Position numbers and translations under genes: made by a program. A model generated the notes under the pieces. The model saw nothing but the letters and a program-made list of their open reading frames with translations, was not told the DNA's origin and searched no databases. Source: Limnephilus marmoratus (Eukaryota; Arthropoda; Insecta; Trichoptera; Limnephilidae). From it: a stretch of 64,000 bases of DNA. Position 1 is the first letter of the stretch. Every line of letters begins with the position of its first letter. Where the stretch lies: positions 7,149,721-7,213,720 of the forward strand of contig OU862928.1 in the NCBI GenBank assembly GCA_917880885.1, given 5' to 3'. Shown here piece by piece: positions 20,401-32,400 of the stretch.

Positions 20401-23400
20401 TAATAACGGCCTGGACTCTCCTGAACTCGTAAATTATTTAAGAATTCACATACCTGCAAGGCCAACCAGACTAAACCATTTTTTTCATTTGCCCGCGTAC
20501 AGAACCAACCTTAGAAAAAATTCTCCAATCCCCCGCATATGCGCGCAATATAACACGCAATTTAACAATATCGATATTCTTAAAAATACTCTTGTGAAAT
20601 ACCGATACGAAGTCAAGCGTACGATCACAAATGTTAGTTAAATTAATGCACAGCTATAGAAAAGGTACATCATGAGCATCTCCTGTCCCCATCCTATCTT
20701 CCTCTGCCTCTTGCCCTTTCCTATTCCTTCTTCCTTCTAATATACTTACATTTATAAATTTTTGTTAATTTCATTTTCATGTAATGGTTATAACCAATTA
20801 AAATTTTGTATTATATCATAATAACCATTAGCATAAGAAACTGTTTTGGCTTACCTCATTTGTAACCGCTTCATTTTTAACACCTGTATAAAACTGCTGT
20901 TTGTTTCTTACAATAAATAAATAAATAAATATTTCTCAAGTTTTTAAAAAAGTAAATCAACTTGTTTAGTTTTCCTATTACCGAATCTATATGTTTATCC
21001 CATTTTATATAACGGTTGAAGTATATACCAAGATATTTAATATTTTCCGTTTGTGTAATTGGGGGACAATCGCATGGGGTTTGTGTTGATATATCAATGG
21101 TTGATTGACAGGAATGTATTTTAAGGTGGATGTTATTGGAGGGTTGGACTCTCGAATTTATGCTGAAAGTTATGAATTTGGTTTTATCTATATTTAAAGT
21201 TAATAAGTTAGCGTCGAGCCATTTTTTAGTAATATTTAAGCCAAGTTCTGCTTTTGGGGTTAATGTTTTTCAGTCTTTGGCCTTAAAGAGTAACACAGTG
21301 TCATCAGCAAAACTTATAATTTCCCCGTCTATTTGGAGGTGACACAGGTCATTAATATATATAAGGAATAGGATTGGACCAAGTACGCTGCCTTGGGGTA
21401 CTCCGTAGGATACTTGTTCCTTGTCACTACATGTGTTTTCTATGGAGGTATACTGTGTGCGATTTCCCATATAACTTTCAATTAATTTGAATTCTATTCC
21501 CGTGATTCCGATGTTTTTTAGTTTATCGAAAAGGTTTTGATGATGTATTGTGTCAAACGCTTTTGCCAGATCTAGGAATATTCCAAGGCATTTTTTGCCC
21601 TGGTCTATATTTGTTTTGAGGAAGTCTGTTACAGAGGCTATCGCATCTGAGGTACTCATATTTTCCCTGAATCCATATTGATTGGCTGATAGTATATTAT
21701 TTTTGTTGAGAAAAGTTAACAGATTGTTTTTGATATGTTTCTCAAGAATTTTTGAAAGTGTGTTTAAAATTGTAATTGGTCTGTAGTTATTTATTTCTTC
21801 CTTGTTTCCGTTTTTATGGATTGGAATCACTTTGCCCGTTTTTAAAATTGTTGGGAAAATGCCTTCTTTAATGGACCGATTTATGAGTATAGTTAGGGGG
21901 ATATGAAGGCGGAGTTTAATATTTTTAGTGTTATCGGTGAAATTCTGTCACTGCCTTGTGAGTTAGTATTTTTTAGGTCATTTTTTTTTTTTTTTTTTTT
22001 ACAGTGAATACCGCACAAGAATCTCAACTGCTCCCGTCTGGAGCCAGTGAGACTTTGGCATCCCCAATTGGGGTATGTTGTGAGGCTGAAGGTAGTGGGG
22101 AGGGGAAGGAGGTGGGGAAGAGGAAGGTTGGGAAGTACCTGGCTATTCAGATCTGGTCACTAAACACGGCTAAAGCCATTTTCAAGCAACGTTTCAATTC
22201 TGAATGGTGGTCTTACACCAGGGCGATACTAATAGTATCTTCCACTCTGGAACATGCCGCAAATATACTATATATTATTTTAAATGAATTAATTGTGAAA
22301 TAACACAAATTAATCAAATAAAATTTATTTGCGCATGCCGGGTTCGAACCCGCGACCTCCGGAATGTGAGTCAAGAGTCTTAGCCACTGGACTACGGAGG
22401 CCGTCAATTTATAAGTTTAAGTGTTTCTTTTCGGGTAATGTATGGTATTTTAAATGGAGCAATACCTGTGTGTGTATGGTGGTTTGCAGATTTAGGGGTA
22501 TCGTAGTTAGTCGTGATTTTACTTGCTAAAACCTTGCCTACATTAGCGAAATAATTGTTTACATAATTACATACTTTTGTAATTATGTAAACAATTAAAG
22601 CGCCCTTGAGGTGATTTTTCACAAAAACGGCGCTTTATAAATTATCCAATTATTATGATCTGATATTTTAATAATTTCTTTATCTATTTTAATCTCAGTT
22701 ATGGCTTCGTATTTCATTGTAGTTGTGTGGGATATTTCTTTTAGAATTTGCCATATTTTTTGGGGGTCCTTGTTGCATTTAACTAATTTATTTTTATAAT
22801 ATATTTCTTTCGATATACGTGCAAGCCGTGTGCATCAGTTCCTATATCGTTTATAGAAATTTATGAGATAGATACCATATGGGTTTGATTTACATTGTTT
22901 ATGAATTGAGTCTCTTTTACTGAAACTTGTTAAAAGTCCCTTTGATATCCACGGTTTTAGAAATTTAAGTTTAGTTGGAGAACTTTTATCGGTGACGACA
23001 GTATTATTATTAAATTCGTCTTGAATACATTGTATAAAAAGTGACCATGCTCTATTAATTGTATTATTGTGAATATTGTGAAATATCTTTATTGTAATAT
23101 AGCCTGCCGCACGCGTGTTGAGCGAACACTGTGTTTTTTTATTGTAATTGGACCCGCAACTAAGTTCAATTGTTAAGCTTAGTAAATACGTTTTCCGCCG
23201 CGGCTGTAGAATAACCGCCGTATTTTACAATGTTTGTGAATCGTGAACCCGTAAACGGAACGCCTTGTGCAGCGCTGTATTGTGTATTGTGGACATTATA
23301 GTGGCCTGAAAGTGGATTACCAAGACCTGAAGTGGACTATATGAACGTACAATTGGTGAGTTTTGGGATCCTTTTCAAACTTTTCCTTCATTGGGTAATT

Positions 23401-26400
23401 ATTCAGTGAATTGTTTATTTATTTTAGCACTTGCGCTCATTCCCGCTATGCGAACGGATTCGAGTTAGAATTGCCGCAACCGATGAATGTTATCTTCAAC
23501 TGCCTTTTTGTTCTTTCATGCAAAAATAATAAATAAAAATTTCCAAAATTTTGATAATTTTTTTTGAAATTGCGGTCTGAACTTAGGTTTGTTTCATAAA
23601 GGTGTACATTTTAATTAATAATAATAATTGGATAATTTGTAGAGCGCCGTTTTTGTGAAAAATCACCTCAAGGGCGCTTTACAATTTATTATGAATCTTG
23701 GCTCTATCTAATTTTACTATTTACAAATAGATACAGAAACATACCTGCAGGACACTTCCGATAAAACACACTTTTTTAGAAAGTTTATGCTTGGGGAAGA
23801 TACTACTTTGCACGTGGAGGACATTAATTATCTTGTCATCCACTCATCCACACATCCACCATGCGCGGGCTGACACTATTTTCGTAATAACTTACATATT
23901 TTTTGGAAATGTACGTGTTTGTAAATTGTATCATCTTACCAGATAATATGTCAATGAATTTTTTTAAGTTGTATGTATCTATCCCTAGTAGTTTCCCCGG
24001 GATAGCCACTTATTTTCTGTCTAATGTTACAAAAAAAAAAAATTAAACATTCTTCAGTTTAATTTTATTTTCGAGCTAAATAAGCGTTCTTCACAATAAA
24101 AATAAGTCATAATATGAGACTTTCTTGTAGATAAATACAGTTATTTATGACTATGAAAAATTATGACATTTGACAAAGAATTTGGGAAACGCTTATCTAC
24201 AGATAAATCTCAATGTTGGCCAATTTCATTACCAAGCAAACAAAATCAATTTTAGTAGGCTAGGAGCATTTTTTAAGGTTCAAAATACCATAAAATCAAG
24301 GCGAGTGCGATAAGTTACTAGCAAATCCACGCTGGAATTCTTGGTAAACCAGATATTAAAGGTTTTATATACCCGGCATGCATTGCAATGCCACTCAAAG
24401 AAAGTGTTTTGAGTTTTAACCCCTCAGTCTAATTTGTTCATTTTTCAGAACAACTCATACGGGTCTCACATAAATGTCCCCTTGCTATCATAGTGAGAAA
24501 TATGATCTAAACAGTATTGGAAAGAGAAAACGCTACGCTATATATTCAAACCTAAAATTTAACCACGAAGAATTAAAATGAACAACTTTACAAAACCAAA
24601 ATTTCCGTGCGCAATTTGAAAAAAATGATGAAATTTTGGGAATTTTTTTACGTGGAATGACAAAAAATGAGGTGACAATAATATATTTGTCTAATAAAAA
24701 ATGTATGTGTTTTTACTTTTTTTCATTATCAGTAATTTTAGTTAGCATAAAAGTAAGGTGAGCCATTTTTAAAACTTTTTCATGTTTGCGTGCAAAATTT
24801 TTATAATTCATTAATTATATGTTTATTTCAAATTATAAAATTCAGAAATGTTCCATTTATTTGGATTTCATTGCAAAACGGAAATATTTTGACCCTCTGA
24901 CAAAATACGCCCGAATTTTGAAGGGTTAACCGCTTTAGTGATATCAAACCACATCGTAAAACCTCCGATCACTCTAACACATACAACTCTCTTCCCTCAT
25001 ACAGAGACGAAATTGCCTGTATGAGATTTGTATTCACTCCATACTTGGACAACACCTTCCATAGCCATGAAAGACTATAGATCTTCTATACTGTTAGAAA
25101 TGTAATAATGATAAAAGGTTTACCTTGTTAAAGTGGTGCGTCTTCTCAGGCAGTTTCCTGGCGTGGCGCAATAACTTGTGCAGGTCTGCCTGGAGACCAG
25201 CCGGTCTTACCCACACGGCGCCTGCCGCCGCATAGCTGCGTCGCTCCGACGAACGCACCGGGAAGCAATTTTCTACAACAATACAAACAGATACCGTCAG
25301 TGATCACCACAGAAAACAGAAACAAAGGAAGCAATTGTCCGACGAATGCACCGGGAAGTAATTGTCTGTAAATATACAAACAGATGCCGTCAGCGATCAC
25401 CACAGAAAACAGAAACAAAGGAGATGGGCTATGAACCATTATTGATAGTATTAATTTGGGTACAGCCACCCCGGGAACCATTCATCGGATAACCAACACC
25501 CCTGCCATAAGTCACCCCAAGTAGTTCGCTAGGTTTGGTGATTTAGCAGGGGTGCCCGTGTTCATGGGGTGAGGCTTGCCTAGCGGTACATGCGTTTGCA
25601 CACCTACTGCGTGAAAGGCTAGGTCGGGAGAGCAGGATGCATACGTCCGTCACTCCTGGACAAAATGATCCCAAATTCCTTCCTTTCCCTAAAAAGACCC
25701 TCCACACAGCATCCCAAAGACATAGACATGGATCCTCCATTACTGCACAGGCAACATTTTACCGCTAAAATGACGATAGTAGGAGGAAAATTCAAGTATT
25801 GTCAGGTAATTTGTAACCGGGAAAGAAAGAGATTATACAGAAACACAAAGCGGTTGAGTGCAGTACCTTGATCTGCGGGGTCCGCGGGCCCCAGTTGCCC
25901 CAGGGGACCCAGCCAGGGCACGGCATCATCGCCAGGGGGCAGGCAGCTCAGCATGAGGTTGGACTTCTTCTTGGAGTCCGCCCAAGAGTGCACCAGGCCA
26001 TACCAGTCCTCGCCCAGCTGCACAAGAGCTGCCATATTCTCCACCTGAGATATCCAGAAAGACAACTTGGTAATCTAAACACATAAAAATGAATGTTTCT
26101 TTGTTTGTCCCTTATGCTTTCCTAAACCATTCATCCGATTGCGATGAAACTTTGGTGATTTGATGTGCGCATGCCCGAGATGGTTTCTATGTATAATAGT
26201 GAGCTCTGACGTTATGAAATTATTTCCTACACTATTCATCCGATCACGATGAACCTTCAGTGAGTCGTCATGCGCTGCCTGTGAAGGTTTCTATATATAC
26301 CGGTGAGCTCTGGCATTACAAAATTTGTAAGCAAATTTTGCAATGGGTGGTGCACAATTTGTTAGAAAAATGAGCGTATTTCATAGAGTTTAGTGGCAGG

Positions 26401-29400
26401 CAGGGAAGGAGGGAGAGGGAAAGGAATCGGGGGGGGGGGGGTTCACAGGAGGGAGGGAAGAGGCAAGGAAGATGAAAGAGGCACGCAGGAAAGTGGAGGG
26501 GAACGTGGGAGAGGGGGGAGCGGTCGTGGGACCGTGGGGAGCAAGAGCGGGGAGGGGTAAAGGTGGGGAAGGTGGAGAAGAAACGTGGGAGGAGAAGGAG
26601 AGGCGAAAAGGAAACGGTAACAAATGGGAAAGGACACGCAGGGAGAAACAATTTCTTCATTAAAGTGGTATACCAAGAACTCACTAGTTTACATTATAAA
26701 AATCACAGAAGAGCAAAATGACTTTATTTTAGTGTAACTTTAAGTGACCAGCTCAGATATGGGGGCTCCATCGAAGCCAGAGTTAAGTTAGCCTCTCAGA
26801 AGCTGGGCATGACATGTGACAAATGTCAACTGTATACAAATGTTGGGCACACGTTTGGCGTGTTTCCCGCCTAGTACCGAAGGAATCAATGATGCTAGTT
26901 TCTCGGAGCATCTTTCATTGAACTACCGGTAGAACAAGGACAGCATTCCCACTCAACGCCCATGCTCTAAAGATTGCAATCCGTTTGTTAAGATAAAAGA
27001 ATCTATCAAACGGACTGCCCGTTTTGCGCAGAGTCGAGGGATTTATCAGGGCTACAGACCAGCGGTGGCTACCAAATTCAACGGTGAGCCGCACTTGCGC
27101 TTTGATCAGAGTTTCTAGTTGTGTAATATCTGCGGGCCCTTTACAGTATGTCCAGCTTTTGAGAAGCTAACTGGTTCTTGACTCTGGCTTCGATGGTGGT
27201 TCGTATGCGGGTATTTCACAATTCACCCAGGACAAGTTAATGGAGGTTAAAGTGAGATCCTGCGGCTATCCAGATAGTCAACGCATTGGGAGTCACTTAC
27301 GCCTTCGGGAAACTGGTGAGGGTGACATTCTTCTAGGAAGCTTTCTGTGGTTGTATTTGTTATAATGTTTAAAGTTACCTTTAAAGCTCCATGCAGCAGA
27401 ACACAAAAGCTGGGCTTCCCAATGTCACTGGAGTCTTCCTCGGGAGTGCTCGGGGTCTCTGTAGACTCCCCCTGAAACAATAAAAATACTATTTTATTAG
27501 GGATAACTTATTGAAGCTAATAAAACGCATTGTAATATTTAAATGACAAAGATTCTGAAACAGAGAAAAAAATAAAAAACGATCGCAACTGGGACTCGAA
27601 CCCAGGTCCTCTAGTCTTACTTACCGAGAGCTCTACTACCAACTAATCTGTTGCCACCTCATTACAATTAGACATGTTTATCAATCTCTTATCTTCCTTT
27701 TATAAATTGTTATCATTATCGTAAATCATTTCTCATATTCTTTTGACTGCAATCTTTTCTGCTTTGATAGCAAAGTGTAAATAAATTTCAAATTACGAAT
27801 TAGCGAATTTTTTTAATAATTTTTTTTAACCTCTAATCGGCCGAAGCCGCTCATATGCGCGCAGCTTGTGCGCATGCGCGAAAAAAATATTTCGAAATAA
27901 ATGTGTTTGTCTGCGATTTTGACCCTTCTATGTACAGAATTTGTATGAAGAACACGGTCAGAATCGCTTGCGCCAACATTACCCCATAAGATTTCATTCA
28001 CATTGCAACCCCAGAATATTTTTAAACGATTTTATCTGTGGTATAAGAATGTCAGATTTGCCGCAAATTTTAGCCGTCATAGTTGATGCATGTTCCTCAA
28101 CTAAAACATCGTAAAACCTATTAATTTACGTAATTAGCGCAAGTAATGTTGTTTTGGTACATAGTTTATTGTTCTAGGAATTTGTTTCGGTCAATAGAAT
28201 ATACGATAACTCAAAATTAATCCACAAAACATTCAATTCAAAATTCAAAATCGTGTTTTTTTACGAAATTTCCATATTTTTCCTGGAATTTGCCGGCCTT
28301 TGGGTACGATCAGGTATAAAGCGGGTTTCGGTTTTCAGATTAACGGCGTTCAGTGCCCTGTTCCACCGGCGGCAGTTGACGCCGAGATGTGGACAAACAG
28401 AACGCGGATAAAACTTGCGCTACCTGCGCGGTAGCCTGACAGCAGCTGTCAGTTTTTACGAAATGTCGAGTTCGTAGACGACGATTATTTACTCTTGGAG
28501 AATCCTTTCTTAAAATTAAGGAATAAAACAATGGTATTTGGTAATTGATATCTTTAAATATGAAAAAAAAACCTCAGGAGAACATGATAATATGTTAAGT
28601 ACGTGCCTGAAAGAAGTTCACTTGTGACATTTCAGGTTATTTCAAAATTTTATCTTTTTGATTTCATTCCATCACTTGTCAACAACATTTCTGGTGGATG
28701 GAATGTATTTCTTTTATCCCAGATTGGCGATTGATTGAAAATAGCGGCAATTAACAGGTCACTCATTTTGATATCAGATTCTGACCGGCGTCACCGGCGA
28801 GCAGGAATTAAGAATTCATTCCGGTAAAGCTTATCGGCGCCGCCTCGCGCGGACATAAATCTGAACCTGCCTTCACTATGTTCGGCCTGATACGTTGACA
28901 TACAAACATTCTTGTCAGCACGCCTGCGCCAGTCGGCCGCCCATGCGCCGACTAATCAGAAAACCGAAACCCGCTTTGTACCTGATCATACCCTTTGACA
29001 GGTTAATGATATTTTTTTCTGAGGAATATTTTTACGAAAATTAGTAATTACACTTTTTTTTTAATTTATCAGGGTTCGAATTTACAGGATTCTACTGCCA
29101 TATTACAGTCAAAAGTCAGATTCATATTGAGTGACAGCAAGTCGCATCTACTTTCTCTACATTAGCCCACATAGGAGGCCCAGAGGAAAAAAAATCCTTC
29201 AGGGCCTCTGTCATTTTTGGGGATGGTGTGTGGAGGGTCTTCTTAGGAAAGGAAGGAGAGAAAGTTCTGGGAAGGAAAAAGGTGAAGAATCTGGAGATTA
29301 ATGTGCCTAGGAATGGCAGATGTATGAATCCGTCCCTCCCACGTGCAAGACTAGTCTAGGTTAGGTCACCCTCAACCAATCTCTTCCAATCCGGCCCAAC

Positions 29401-32400
29401 AGTAGGTGGATAAATGCATTCACCGCCAAGACCTAGACATACACCCCATGAACCTGGGTATCCCTATCAAGTCACGGTGGACGTATGAATCCATTCCTCC
29501 CACTTCATTGCAAGGCAATGGGCAATGGGTCGAGAGTCCAGCTGGAGAGGTCTATATTCCCTCAACCAATCTCTCTCAATACATACCTATTCAACACATT
29601 AACTACACATCTTTACTAAATACACTTAAATTGCATTCCTTAGAAAACAGAAGAAAAATAAACGACCTAACTTTTATGTTTAAAATTATTCACTCCGAAT
29701 TAGATTGTTGCGAACTCCTGCATCTCATCGACTTTAAGGTACCAACTCGAGCGACAAGGCAAAACATATTATTCTGCAACAATAATTCTCTAACCAACTA
29801 TCACACACATGCATCAATTTCTCGACTTCACACACTAGGGAACAAATACACCTCAAATATCGATGTATTTAATATAAGTTTACCGTTATTCAAGAAATAT
29901 CTGAACAATATTTTTATGTAGAATATTTTGATATCTAAGGAGCATCACCTAGGGTCTATTGCATATATTTGTGTAGGAATGTAAAAACTTGTTAACGTTT
30001 TCTTTTTATGTATCTTGCATTTTGTCATGTATTATTCATGACATTTAATCAGTCACTTGTAAATTTTGTAATTACTAACATACCTACTAGTTTATTTCTA
30101 TGTCATTTACTACTTAAAAATTTTCTCTTTTATTGTAATGCACTATCATTCCTAAATTTATCTGTACGATGTTTACCTTCTAGTTATATTTTTATAGTTT
30201 ATCTTTTTTATTCAAAAAAACTTTCTCTGTATTATAAACTTGTCATGTAAAAGCCCATCAGGGCGTTGAAAATTAATAAATAAAATAAATAAATAAATCC
30301 GGCCCGCCACGCAGTAGATGGGCAACTGCAATGGTCGCCAAGGCCTAGACCAGTGGCCCACCGTCCACTCCACAACGGGGGGGGGCGTCATGGGATGGGA
30401 TGGATGGGGTGAGATGGGTTTCCACAACGGAGGGGGCGTAATGGGATGGGGTGAGATGGGTTTCTCTGGGTCTCCTACTGCCCCCCCTGAAAGTGAAACG
30501 CCCACCCACAAAAGGGATCCGTGGGCCAAAAGAGTTTGGGAACCACTTACCTAGACAAACTTCACCTCATGAACCCAGGCACCCCTGCTAAGTCACCAAA
30601 CTTATCAGATGGCAATCTGTTAAGAAACACTGATACCTGATAATCCGCTGGCCAGGTTTCATTGGTTACAAGATTGTAGGTCAAGAACAAGAAAACGAAT
30701 GCTGCATAACCTAGTTGGGATGCATCACAAAATCCGGCTCGAAGGACCAAAATGATGTAATCACGTATATTCTTCGAGTGAAGTTATGGGCAGTTTCTTC
30801 GTGAATATGAAAGTCTACTACTCTTGGGGTAAACTATCTACCCCATGTACCTACCTTGACGGGTGTGGTGGGTGGTTTAGGGGTGGCCAGCAGCACTGGG
30901 GGAGGGATGGGCAGCACCAGGTGTCTGCTGAGAGCCATGGGGGAACCTGGGAGTAAAACAATCAGAGATTAGAACACTAACAACAACTTTCGATTTCTGG
31001 GAGAAATAACTCACAAAATGACTGTGGATTTTTGATTTCTGGGAGTAATATCTCCCAAAAAGCCTCTACAGATGTTTGGCATCTGGAAGAAGCATCATCC
31101 AAAAGTGCTCTAGGGGTTAAGGCGAGCGGCTCACCTATATCTTGCATTGAGATAAAGCCGCAGATTTCCAGCGTGGGCGACATGGTAAGCTTGGTGGTCT
31201 CGAAGTCGGTGGTGTGCGTGTGCGGCAGGGGGGCCGGCGCCAGCGTGACGCGCGCCTCCAGTGAGCCGCATCGCAGAATGCCCCGCCACGCCATCAACTG
31301 CTCAGAGCACAGCTTTCGGAACATCGCCAACACCTGGCAGAGGACATAGAAACTTAGTATTTTGAATAACTCATTCAAGTATCTGCTCATATAGCAGCGT
31401 TCTAACATTGAGGTTAAGTAGAGATATGACAAACTTCGTAGAACTCACGGTGAGCATGCTGAGGGGGCCTTCGGGGATATGGAGGGAGCCCGCGGGGGCC
31501 GTGCCGGGGCTGCCCACCCTGTCTATGAGCCGCTTGTACACCACGCTCGCTGCAACAAACACAACATAATCCAATTAGTATTAAATTAACAGAGGCCAAG
31601 CCTGCAATGGATGGAATCGCTGTGAAGTATTCCAGGTCAGGGATGCAAGGGGGTGCCTTATCGAAGCGACGGGTCTCCGATCTATTTAGGACAAGAAGAT
31701 GAATTTAAAAAATTTTGACTTTGGTTTGATTTTCAATTCGGGAGGCAGGTATGGGTACAAGCACTCCAGGAACCATTTATTTGATTGCCTCTGCCATAGG
31801 TCACCCCAAGTGGTTCGCTACGTTTGGTTACTTAGAGGGGTGCCCGGTTTCAAGGGGTGAGGTTTATACGGATCTTGGCGGCGGATCCATCTGCCCACCA
31901 AGTGCGTAGCAGGCCAGATCAGGAGAGACTGGTTGAGGGAGACCTTTTGAACTCTCCAGCATGTCTCTCTCAGAACACCGCTGTGCAACGCAGTGGGAGG
32001 GATGGATTCATACGTCCGTCTCTCCTAGACACACTGACCCCCAATTTCCTACCCACCCCTCATACCTTTTTCCTTCTCAGAACTTTCTTTCCCTAAAAAG
32101 ACCCTCCACAAGACCAGACCATCCCCAAAGATGACATGGGCTCCGAGGGCAATTGTTTTCCTCAGGACCCGGGTAGAAGTGAAACCTTCAGAAAACTAAA
32201 GTAGACAAGAGTAGGGAGACTACAAGCACCGCACAAGAGGAGACCGATTATTTTATCTCATCCTCTCGCAGGCTAAACCTATAGACGTATGAATTTTGTC
32301 TCTTTTTTCATTTCATTGAGTTTCAAATCACAACTGTGCTAAAGAAGTTTTCACTTCAAAAAAATGTATGGATTCCCACCCAGATGTGGAAGTTTCAATC

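Larger units (their letters stand above)
19262..23070 (-). mobile_element. Broken non-LTR retrotransposon (Jockey/CR1-like), minus strand
   Basis: Pieces of one LINE type lie in order on the minus strand. An N-terminal linker with PTKLKFLKPWISKGLLTSF (about 23050-22640) and NYFANVGKVLASKI (about 22560-22410) comes first. The RT core (21960 to about 21000) has NNYRPITILNTLSKILE, FLDLAKAFDTIH, YGVPQGSVLGPILF and SFADDTVLLF. The C-terminal region (20008-19592) has QSIMEYGIIAWG. A (TTTA)n tail on the plus strand (19262-19279) marks the 3' end. It is interrupted by a plus-strand LINE (about 19996-20930), by a SINE (about 21976-22402) and by a short palindromic element (22597-22636). The RT is frameshifted after FADDTVLLF, so the copy is dead. 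Confidence 0.8.
29163..30600. repeat. R1 repeat broken by a LINE and by a hAT MITE
   Basis: R1 sequence runs 29163-29580 (with an internal partial duplication from about 29460), stops within CTCAACCAATCTCTCTC, and resumes at 30298 with CCGGCCCGCCACGCAGTAG. It is broken again at 30351-30548 and ends with CACCCCTGCTAAGTCACC at about 30595. The order shows R1 is the oldest of the three. Confidence 0.75.

Noticed and set aside
26316..26684. Overlapping ORFs rich in Pro/Ser or Gly/Glu/Arg
   Set aside because: They are low-complexity translation of the polypurine tract in repeat R3.
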